From assembly GCA_039917655.1 (NCBI GenBank), contig JBDSJC010000009.1, positions 1 to 5,028 on the forward strand: a DNA stretch of 5,028 nt. Reading direction: 5' to 3'. This document shows, one piece after another, positions 1 through 4,874 of the stretch (within the stretch, counting starts at the first letter, position 1; every line of letters begins with the position of its first letter). The notes beneath the pieces are model-generated. The model was not told the origin of the DNA, searched no databases, and worked only from the letters and a program-made list of their open reading frames with translations. The position numbers and the translations under genes were made by a program. The DNA comes from PNKC01 sp039917655 (GTDB lineage Bacteria > Chloroflexota > Dehalococcoidia > Tepidiformales > Tepidiformaceae).

Positions 1-1509
1 CCATTCCGGCCGCACGGGGGCACCGGAGAGGAAGCGAGACTCTTGCTTGAGCGGGAAGTACGTCTCCGGGTCGAACCAGAGCGTCCAGTTCGTGCGGGCC
101 ACAGAGGCGTCGGGTTCCGTGGCGCGCCCCGCTGGCGTGATTCCCGGATCTTTGCAGCCTGGAGTCCAAGATTCAACGGTGACCACGAACGTGGGTCGCC
201 CATTCACGATTTCATCCGCCCGTCGGACGACCGCCCGGCACGGAGAGAGAGCGCTCACCAAGAGTTCCGTCACACCGTCCTCGCCTGAGTGCGTGAGCCA
301 TGGATTTCCCCCGAACACAGTGGGGAGTGAGCTTTCCGGCTGATTGGTCAGATGAACTATGTCCGCCATTTGTTGGTCGATGTTGTACTGCCAACGCTCG
401 GTGCCGTTTCGACTCTCGCCAAACGTGCCAACGAGCTTGCCGGCGCGGTATTCGCGCTCCTCGGAGCGAGCATGCGTTTCGTCGGCGTACCACATCTCAG
501 TCTGGTAGCTCTGTTCCGGAGTGCCAGATTTCACCACTGCGTGGAACGGCTGCTTCGGGGCTGCGGCGGCCGCGCGGACGCTTGCGAGGATGGCGTGCGC
601 ATCCTGGGGCGGGAGGTTTGGCTGTTCGCTAACCATCGCGCCGGGCGGCGGTGCATAGACGAATGTCGACTCCGGGAACTCGATATGCGTCTCGAGGACG
701 CTGACTTCTGTCCGAGCCGCAAGAACCGCGCCCGAGTAATGCTCGGAGCGCAGCACGATAAACAGCGTTGAATCGAACCAATAGACGTCCGAGTCGCCCG
801 CGGCAGCTGCCGATTTTGCCCAGGTCTTCATGCTGTCGGTGCGGGTGCATGCGGTCGGAGCCGGTGTGACCCGGACGACATACGCGGTCCGCCTCAGGAC
901 GGTCTCGTCTGGAGCAAGAGTCGCAGACCGGCAACTCTCGGGACCACCGTAAGCGGCCAGCGTTTCACCGATGCCGTTGCTGAGAGAAAGCGTCCCGAAT
1001 TTCCACGGTCCACCCGGAGGGCTGTGCATGGCCGTGGTGATGCCCGCTTGCAGGCCATACCCCCAGAAGTCACCTTTGTTCCAAACAGCCCCGTCCACCG
1101 TCGGCTTGCCGTCCGCAACCGAGCGATGCTCGCCCCGGATGTGGTCAGCGTCCTGGTACCAGAATTCGCTGGTTTGCACCTTCTCGAATGCCCCGAACTC
1201 CGTCGTCGTCTGGACCAGGTGGTAGCTGAAGCTCGCCTCGGTCGCCGCCCGCTGCGCTTTGCTCAGGATCTCGTCGGCGTTCGCGGTGGGAACGTGTCCG
1301 CTGCCGTCCACCACGGCAGCGAGCGCCAAAGTCGCCAGGATGACCGCCATCGTGACCCCACCAAGCGCAAATCGACGACTACCCGCTCGGTAGCGCGAGG
1401 GTACTGCCACTACCTCAGGCGCGGCAGCAGCACGAAGCGCGCGCTCGGCGAGGCCGGACGGCACCGGCAGGTCAAGTTCGGCAAGGCGGCTTTCAAGGGT
1501 CGTTTTCAT
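1..1509 (-). CDS. Putative anti-sigma / sigma-regulatory membrane protein with two LolA/RseB-like extracytoplasmic modules (partial, C-terminus off the window)
   Basis: Reading from ATG at 1509 on the minus strand gives 503 codons with no stop up to the window edge. Residues 1-46 are a short basic cytoplasmic tail (begins MKTTLESRLAELDLPVPSGL). Residues 47-67 are one hydrophobic helix, and the rest should lie outside the membrane. The ectodomain holds two related modules, about 78-290 and 302-503. Each opens with an Asp...Ile-Leu helix (D79-L82; D303-L308), then a W-Y-x-D strand (W117; W340), and carries a Cys pair exactly 28 residues apart (C193/C221; C424/C452). This pattern resembles LolA/LppX/RseB-type folds, which is inference. 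The start overlaps the sigma stop as ATGA, and AAAGGA lies 8 nt upstream, so the two are probably translationally coupled. It is likely the anti-sigma or sensor partner. No His-Cys-Cys zinc anti-sigma motif is present in the tail. The existence of the gene is firm; the function is moderately supported. Confidence 0.82.
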   Translation of the reverse strand, partial: MKTTLESRLAELDLPVPSGLAERALRAAAAPEVVAVPSRYRAGSRRFALGGVTMAVILATLALAAVVDGSGHVPTANADEILSKAQRAATEASFSYHLVQTTTEFGAFEKVQTSEFWYQDADHIRGEHRSVADGKPTVDGAVWNKGDFWGYGLQAGITTAMHSPPGGPWKFGTLSLSNGIGETLAAYGGPESCRSATLAPDETVLRRTAYVVRVTPAPTACTRTDSMKTWAKSAAAAGDSDVYWFDSTLFIVLRSEHYSGAVLAARTEVSVLETHIEFPESTFVYAPPPGAMVSEQPNLPPQDAHAILASVRAAAAAPKQPFHAVVKSGTPEQSYQTEMWYADETHARSEEREYRAGKLVGTFGESRNGTERWQYNIDQQMADIVHLTNQPESSLPTVFGGNPWLTHSGEDGVTELLVSALSPCRAVVRRADEIVNGRPTFVVTVESWTPGCKDPGITPAGRATEPDASVARTNWTLWFDPETYFPLKQESRFLSGAPVRPEW

Positions 1510-2087
1510 CGTTGTGTTCCTTTCGAATCTCCTCGAAGTGTCTTTCGCAAGCGTGCGAGGGCGCGGCGACCCGCCACTCCGGCCGCCGCTGGCGACACCG
1601 CAAGCGCAGCGCCAACAGCCGCGTAATCCAATCCCGCGCCGTAGTGCAGCGCGATCAGCGCGCGATCCCTTGCTCCAAGGCCGCGCACGGCGGCAAGCAG
1701 TCCGTCGTTGGTGACATCGTCGGCTATCTCCACTTCGTTGTCGGTTGGCACGACGCGGAAAGTCGTCAGTCGTTCCAAGAGCAGCCGACGGCGCTTCGAG
1801 ACACGGCCGGCATCGCTGGCCGCACTGATGACGATCTGCCACAGCCACGACTCGACAGCGCCGCGCGCGGGGTCGAACGTACTGATGCGCCGGATAGCAC
1901 GCTCCAGCGCGTCCTGGGCGAGGTCTTCGGCTTCCACTTCGCCCGAGGACACCATCGCAGCGAAGCGGTAGACGCGCGGTGCGTAGCGGTCGCACAGGCT
2001 TTGGGGAGTGAGCAACTCCGCAAGGGTGGTGTCAGCGCCTCGATCGCTGCCAACGAGGCTTGGGGTGACGGCCGCTACACGCTGCAT
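1506..2087 (-). CDS. ECF-family RNA polymerase sigma factor
   Basis: This 193-residue protein directs RNA polymerase to a specific promoter set, probably in response to an envelope signal. Region 2 spans about residues 31-99. It holds the core-binding and -10 recognition helices: the E-D-L-A-Q-D-A-L run at 54-61, F71-D72-P73, and W81-L82-W83-Q84-I85. Region 4 spans about 127-185, with its helix-turn-helix near 153-181. Length and domain order are normal for ECF factors. The recognition helix (S165 to R181) is unusually Ala/Gly-rich and lacks the usual T-V-K-S-R-type run. ATG 2087 is chosen because an in-frame TAA lies two codons upstream, but it has no properly spaced Shine-Dalgarno. The stop overlaps the next gene by ATGA, which points to a sigma/anti-sigma pair. 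I could not assign an ECF subgroup. Confidence 0.9.
   Translation of the reverse strand: MQRVAAVTPSLVGSDRGADTTLAELLTPQSLCDRYAPRVYRFAAMVSSGEVEAEDLAQDALERAIRRISTFDPARGAVESWLWQIVISAASDAGRVSKRRRLLLERLTTFRVVPTDNEVEIADDVTNDGLLAAVRGLGARDRALIALHYGAGLDYAAVGAALAVSPAAAGVAGRRALARLRKTLRGDSKGTQR
1518..1523 (-). promoter_or_regulatory. Ribosome binding site for the membrane regulator, inside the sigma gene
   Basis: On the minus strand AAAGGA lies 8 nt before ATG 1509, within the last codons of the sigma factor. With the ATGA stop/start overlap it supports this start and coupled translation of the two proteins. Confidence 0.7.
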
Positions 2088-2163
2088 ACCTTATCTACGC
2101 TCATGGTGTACGGGATCGAACAGATTACGCTCGAAGACGTCTTGGGCGGGGTCTTCCGTCGAG
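2088..2163 (-). promoter_or_regulatory. Leader/intergenic region upstream of the sigma gene
   Basis: This is a 76-bp gap between the Sm-like gene and the sigma factor. No convincing -35/-10 pair, and no ECF-type GGAAC autoregulatory box, could be recognised. It holds the inverted repeat at 2133-2156 and a possible 9-codon upstream ORF (ATG at 2104, stop inside the sigma gene). The sigma gene could be transcribed from here or by read-through from the upstream genes. Confidence 0.3.
2133..2156. repeat. Short inverted repeat between the Sm-like and sigma genes
   Basis: GAAGAC (2133-2138) and GTCTTC (2151-2156) are complementary across a 12-nt loop. The left arm also lies inside a perfect 10-bp palindrome, AAGACGTCTT (2134-2143). 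There is no T-run on the minus-strand side, so it is not a classical intrinsic terminator. It could be a weak hairpin or a protein site. Confidence 0.35.
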
Positions 2164-2655
2164 CTACTTCTTGGCCTTCGCTTGCGCCTTCGAGGCACCC
2201 TTCAGCCGTGCCTCGACCGGCTTTCCCGCCGCAGCCCCGCTCTCAGCAGCCCCCGTCAGCTCGGGCATCCGCTTCACCGAATCGAGCACGAATCCGAGGT
2301 GGCTCCGCCCCGGATCTGGCGAAGGATGAACCTCAAGGCGGAAGATCGTGGCGTACGGCACGAAGACCTGGGTGACATGCTCGTGCCCCTCTCGCGAGGT
2401 CTGTAGAGCCACCCAGTTGTCCGCAACCCCCGCTATGCCGTTCACGTAGTGCGTCGTCCCGTCCACCGTCATCAGCTCTACGACCGGAAACGTGCATTGC
2501 AGCTGGCTACAGAACGCCTGGATCGACTGCGGCAGGATCTGTTCGAAGAACGTGCGATCGAAAGGCACTCCGGCAGAGGGAACCTGCGGTTGAGGGGACG
2601 CTGCGCCAGGGACGACGCCTGGGGGGAGGTAGAGGACGCGCTGCGGTTGAGTCAT
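2164..2655 (-). CDS. Uncharacterised protein with a possible Sm/Hfq-like beta core
   Basis: I do not recognise a named family for this 163-residue protein. Residues 1-30 are Pro/Gly-rich and probably disordered. Residues 31-55 look helical (FDRTFFEQILPQSIQAFCS) and carry C49 and C54. Residues 56-110 read as consecutive beta strands, in the order V-V-E-L-M-T-V-D-G, N-G-I-A-G-V, W-V-A-L-Q-T, V-F-V-P-Y-A-T-I and L-E-V. This spacing recalls Sm/Hfq folds, including the late Y-x-x-I element, but that is pattern-level inference. The C-terminus (about 135-163) is Ala/Lys-rich and ends in a basic tail (KAQAKAKK) that might contact nucleic acid or membrane. There is no signal peptide or membrane helix, so it is probably cytoplasmic. 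It lies 51 bp after the small beta protein and 76 bp before the sigma gene, all on the same strand. The start has no clear Shine-Dalgarno. Confidence 0.72.
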   Translation of the reverse strand: MTQPQRVLYLPPGVVPGAASPQPQVPSAGVPFDRTFFEQILPQSIQAFCSQLQCTFPVVELMTVDGTTHYVNGIAGVADNWVALQTSREGHEHVTQVFVPYATIFRLEVHPSPDPGRSHLGFVLDSVKRMPELTGAAESGAAAGKPVEARLKGASKAQAKAKK

Positions 2656-2658
2656 GGA

Positions 2659-2669
2659 GGTAGCCTACC
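2659..2669. repeat. Small dyad just upstream of the Sm-like gene start
   Basis: GGTAG-C-CTACC is a perfect 5-1-5 palindrome ending 4 nt upstream of ATG 2655. On the minus-strand transcript the sequence CCUCC sits directly before the start codon, where a purine-rich ribosome site would be expected. It may be a chance feature or a small regulatory dyad. Confidence 0.3.
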
Positions 2670-2706
2670 AAGTTGGGCAGCACCGCGCGGCGAGTCCTCG
2701 ACTTTG

Positions 2707-3003
2707 CTAGGCGCGGGCGCCGGTGAAGCTGCCTGAGCCGAACGCGCCGAAGGCGACAGTGCCCGAGAGCGCGTCGCCGTCAACCGTGCCGTCGAACTTC
2801 AGTTCCATCTGGCCCATTGGGCCGTTTACGGTGGCTGCCCACTTGACGGCGTCACCGTCCACTGTGCCCGCGAGCGGCACAGCCCCGGCGGCGCCGCCGA
2901 AAGTCCCGCCCAGCGTGTTGCCGTCAGCGGTGAACTCGGCCGTCGCGTCTCGCGCCCCCATCGGGGACTGCATCGTCACATTCCACTTGCCATCGATCGC
3001 CAT
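2707..3003 (-). CDS. Small all-beta hypothetical protein with an internal repeat
   Basis: From ATG 3003 this is a 98-residue protein starting MAIDGKWNVTMQSPMGARDA. The reading frame is open further upstream, to 3213, but this start has GGAG 8 nt before it and a codon pattern typical of this kind of protein. The longer version would also cross the divergent promoter region and the 5' end of the mutase gene. It is rich in Gly, Thr, Val and Asp and alternates in a way that predicts beta strands. It looks like two repeats: P-M-G occurs at 14-16 and 62-64, and G-T-V-D-G-D-A occurs at 46-52 and 72-78. It has no Cys, signal peptide or membrane helix. Similar short 'W-x-V/L-x-x-x-x-P-M-G' proteins occur in many bacteria without a known role, from general recollection. 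No function is assigned. It is the first minus-strand gene and is divergent from the mutase. Confidence 0.78.
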   Translation of the reverse strand: MAIDGKWNVTMQSPMGARDATAEFTADGNTLGGTFGGAAGAVPLAGTVDGDAVKWAATVNGPMGQMELKFDGTVDGDALSGTVAFGAFGSGSFTGARA

Positions 3004-3011
3004 TGGTCGTG

Positions 3012-3017
3012 CTCCAG
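3012..3017 (-). promoter_or_regulatory. Ribosome binding site that fixes the start of the small beta protein
   Basis: CTGGAG on the minus strand, with its GGAG core at 3015-3012, lies 8 nt before ATG 3003. This favours that start over the longer upstream ATG in the same frame. Confidence 0.65.
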
Positions 3018-3028
3018 TTTGGTAGTTG

Positions 3029-3044
3029 CGCCCGGGATCGGGCG
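3029..3044. repeat. GC-rich inverted repeat in the leader of the small beta protein
   Basis: CGCCCG (3029-3034) and CGGGCG (3039-3044) form a 6-bp stem with a 4-nt loop. It lies between the putative minus-strand promoter and the ribosome binding site, so it would fold in the mRNA leader. It is flanked by TTGCG (3026-3030) and CGCAA (3049-3053). There is no U-run, so a terminator is unlikely. Confidence 0.4.
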
Positions 3045-3053
3045 GCGCCGCAA

Positions 3054-3062
3054 ACCATATCA
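3054..3062 (-). promoter_or_regulatory. Candidate extended -10 promoter element for the minus-strand genes
   Basis: On the minus strand, TGA followed directly by TATGGT (hexamer 3059-3054) fits the extended -10 pattern TGnTAnnnT and matches 4 of 6 consensus bases. The -35 match 18 nt upstream is weak (CGAACA) and overlaps the inverted repeat at 3068-3086. The predicted transcription start near 3047 gives a leader of about 44 nt. Confidence 0.35.
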
Positions 3063-3067
3063 CACTG

Positions 3068-3086
3068 ATCCGAACGCTGTTCGGAT
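3068..3086. promoter_or_regulatory. Perfect inverted repeat, candidate operator between the divergent genes
   Basis: ATCCGAAC-GCT-GTTCGGAT is a perfect 8-bp dyad around a 3-nt centre. It lies almost exactly midway between the two start codons: its centre at 3077 is 74 bp from 3003 and 88 bp from 3165. It overlaps the putative -35 of the minus-strand promoter, as expected for a repressor site. No T-run follows, so it is not a terminator. The GAAC/GTTC half-sites recall LexA-type boxes of Gram-positive bacteria, but those have a 4-nt rather than 3-nt centre. Confidence 0.6.
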
Positions 3087-3138
3087 TCTCCATGAGGGCT
3101 GAACTCAGGCCAGGGTGCCTTCCGCGCGCAGCGTTGGC

Positions 3139-3144
3139 TACACT
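3139..3144 (+). promoter_or_regulatory. Weak candidate -10 element for the mutase gene
   Basis: TACACT matches 4 of 6 bases of the -10 consensus. A poor -35 (GTGCCT, 3115-3120) lies 18 nt upstream. Transcription would start near 3151, leaving a very short leader with the ribosome site almost at its 5' end. The real promoter may lie further upstream, near the inverted repeat. Confidence 0.22.
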
Positions 3145-3153
3145 GGAGCCACC

Positions 3154-3158
3154 GGAGG
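3154..3158 (+). promoter_or_regulatory. Strong ribosome binding site for the mutase gene
   Basis: GGAGG sits 6 nt before ATG 3165, the optimal spacing, and firmly supports that start codon. Confidence 0.85.
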
Positions 3159-3164
3159 CCCGCC

Positions 3165-4874
3165 ATGGCAGAAACGAACGGTTCCCAGCCCACACTCTTC
3201 GCACCCGAAGCACTTGCGACGCTTTCCCGAGCCGTCCACGCCTGGGAGGAGGGGCCCCTCGCCAAGACGCTCCTGCGCTCGCCCGAGCGTGGGGACGCGT
3301 TCGCCACCAGCAGCATGCCGGTGCAGCGGATGTACACCCCGCTGGACATTGCGGATCTCGATTACAACCGTGACCTCGGCTTCCCCGGTGAGTACCCGTT
3401 CACCCGCGGTGTCCAGCCGACCATGTATCGCGGCCGCTATTGGACGATGCGGCAGTACGCCGGATTCGGCACCGCTGAAGAATCGAACGAGAAGTTCCAG
3501 TACCTGCTCTCCCAGGGCCAAACCGGGCTCTCCGTGGCGTTTGACCTCCCCAGCCAGCTCGGCTACGACTCCGATGACCCGATGGCGATCGCCGAGGTCG
3601 GCCAGGTGGGCGTGGCGATCGATTCGCTCTATGACATGGAGACGCTGTTCGCAGGCATTCCGTTGGACAAGGTATCCACCAGCATGACGATCAACGCGCC
3701 GGCAGCCGTCATGCTCGCGATGTACATTGTTGCCGCCGAAAAGCAGGGTGTGAGTCCCGAAAAGCTCAACGGCACCGTCCAGAACGACGTGCTCAAGGAG
3801 TACGTCGCGCGCGGGACGTACATCTTCCCGCCCGGCCCGAGCGTCCGCCTGGCCGCCGACATCATGGCCTACTGCGCGCGAAACGTTCCGCAGTGGAACA
3901 CGATCAGCGTGAGCGGATACCACATCCGCGATGCCGGCTCGACGGCCGCGCAGGAGATCGGGTTTTCGTTCGCGAACGCCTGCGCCTACATCGATGCGGC
4001 CCTCGCCCAGGGACTGGATATCGACGAGTTCGCGCCGCGCATCAGCTGGATCTTCAACACCCACAACAACTTCTTCGAAGAGATCGCGAAGTACCGCACG
4101 CTACGGCGGCTCTGGGCGCGGATGCTGAAAGAGAAATACGGGGCGAAGGACCCGCGGTCGATGATGCTGCGCACGCACACCCAGACTGGCGGCAGCACGC
4201 TGGTTGCCCAGCAGCCCGAGAACAACATCGTGCGAGCCTCCATCCAGTCGCTGGCGGCGGTCATCGGCGGCGTCCAGAGCATCGCCCTGAGCTGCTTTGA
4301 CGAGGCGCTTGCTCTTCCCACGAACGACGCCCAGCGCATCGCTTTGCGCACCCAGCAGATCATCGCCCACGAAACCGGCGTGGCGGACACCGTGGACCCA
4401 ATGGCTGGCAGCTACTTCGTCGAAAGCCTCACCAACGAACTCGAAGCGAGGGCGCGAGAGTACATGGCCCAGATCGAGAAGATGGGCGGCTCGGTGAAAG
4501 CGATTGAGACCGGCTGGATGCAGACCCAGATCTCCGAAGCGGCCTGGGAGTACCAGCGCGACGTAGACGAAAAGCGCGAAATCATCGTCGGCGTGAACGA
4601 CTACCAGGATGACGGCGGCGCGGCGCGGGGGGCGATCTTCAGCGTTGACCGGCGGCTCGTCGATCACCAGCTGAAGCGGCTTGCACACCACCGCAAGGAG
4701 CGTGACGCATCGGCCGTCGAAGCGTCATTGGTCGATCTGAAGGTGGCCTGCCAGGGCACCCAGAACCTGATGGATCCGATCCTCGCCTCAGTCCGCGCCT
4801 ACGCCACGCTCGGCGAAATCTGTGGAGCGATGCGCGAGGTTTTCGGCGAGTACCAGGCGCAGACGGTTATCTAA
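3165..4874 (+). CDS. mcmA: Methylmalonyl-CoA mutase, large (catalytic) subunit
   Basis: With adenosylcobalamin this enzyme interconverts (R)-methylmalonyl-CoA and succinyl-CoA by a radical carbon-skeleton rearrangement, in the cytoplasm, linking propionyl-CoA to the TCA cycle. The 569-residue protein covers only the substrate-binding TIM barrel. The cobalamin-binding domain with its D-x-H-x-x-G motif is absent, so a separate small subunit is needed, as in archaeal-type enzymes of similar length. Residues that align with the Propionibacterium enzyme are Y98 (Y89), Q206 (Q197), R216 (R207), H253 (H244), R292 (R283), H338 (H328), Q340 (Q330) and E380 (E370). Tyr and Arg at 98/216 favour methylmalonyl-CoA over isobutyryl-CoA (Phe/Gln) or 2-hydroxyisobutyryl-CoA (Ile/Gln) mutases. 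The usual H-T-N before the F-D-E-A-L-A-L-P-T block is A-L-S here (374-376), which is noteworthy. The start has an excellent ribosome site. A lipoprotein gene follows immediately. Confidence 0.93.
   Translation: MAETNGSQPTLFAPEALATLSRAVHAWEEGPLAKTLLRSPERGDAFATSSMPVQRMYTPLDIADLDYNRDLGFPGEYPFTRGVQPTMYRGRYWTMRQYAGFGTAEESNEKFQYLLSQGQTGLSVAFDLPSQLGYDSDDPMAIAEVGQVGVAIDSLYDMETLFAGIPLDKVSTSMTINAPAAVMLAMYIVAAEKQGVSPEKLNGTVQNDVLKEYVARGTYIFPPGPSVRLAADIMAYCARNVPQWNTISVSGYHIRDAGSTAAQEIGFSFANACAYIDAALAQGLDIDEFAPRISWIFNTHNNFFEEIAKYRTLRRLWARMLKEKYGAKDPRSMMLRTHTQTGGSTLVAQQPENNIVRASIQSLAAVIGGVQSIALSCFDEALALPTNDAQRIALRTQQIIAHETGVADTVDPMAGSYFVESLTNELEARAREYMAQIEKMGGSVKAIETGWMQTQISEAAWEYQRDVDEKREIIVGVNDYQDDGGAARGAIFSVDRRLVDHQLKRLAHHRKERDASAVEASLVDLKVACQGTQNLMDPILASVRAYATLGEICGAMREVFGEYQAQTVI

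Noticed and set aside
1024..1626. 200-codon plus-strand open frame in the left region, and smaller frames between 43 and 934
   Set aside because: All are antisense or out-of-frame shadows of the open minus-strand membrane protein (1509 to the edge), whose composition, helix, duplication and cysteine pattern are coherent.
2133..2156. Intrinsic terminator after the Sm-like gene
   Set aside because: The stem is only 6 bp with a 12-nt loop and no T-run on the minus strand, so it is kept only as an inverted repeat.
1512..2375. 287-codon plus-strand open frame across the sigma and Sm-like genes
   Set aside because: The product is low-complexity and Ser/Arg/Pro-rich. It is antisense to a clear ECF sigma factor and has no ribosome site or family signature.
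3068..3086. Canonical LexA/SOS box
   Set aside because: The GAAC and GTTC half-sites are separated by 3 rather than 4 nt, and neither neighbouring gene is a DNA-repair gene. It is kept as an unassigned operator candidate.
3004..3213. N-terminal extension of the small beta protein to ATG 3213
   Set aside because: The extra 70 residues lack the beta-repeat character, span the inverted repeat and promoter region, and overlap the start of the mutase gene. A good ribosome site supports ATG 3003.
3138..4064. 308-codon minus-strand open frame opposite the mutase gene
   Set aside because: Its translation is Arg/Val/His-rich with no recognisable domain, and it lies fully antisense to a highly conserved mutase frame. 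This is a typical GC-rich shadow.
3165..4874. Isobutyryl-CoA or 2-hydroxyisobutyryl-CoA mutase large subunit
   Set aside because: Tyr98 and Arg216 occupy the two positions that are Phe/Gln or Ile/Gln in those enzymes, favouring methylmalonyl-CoA.
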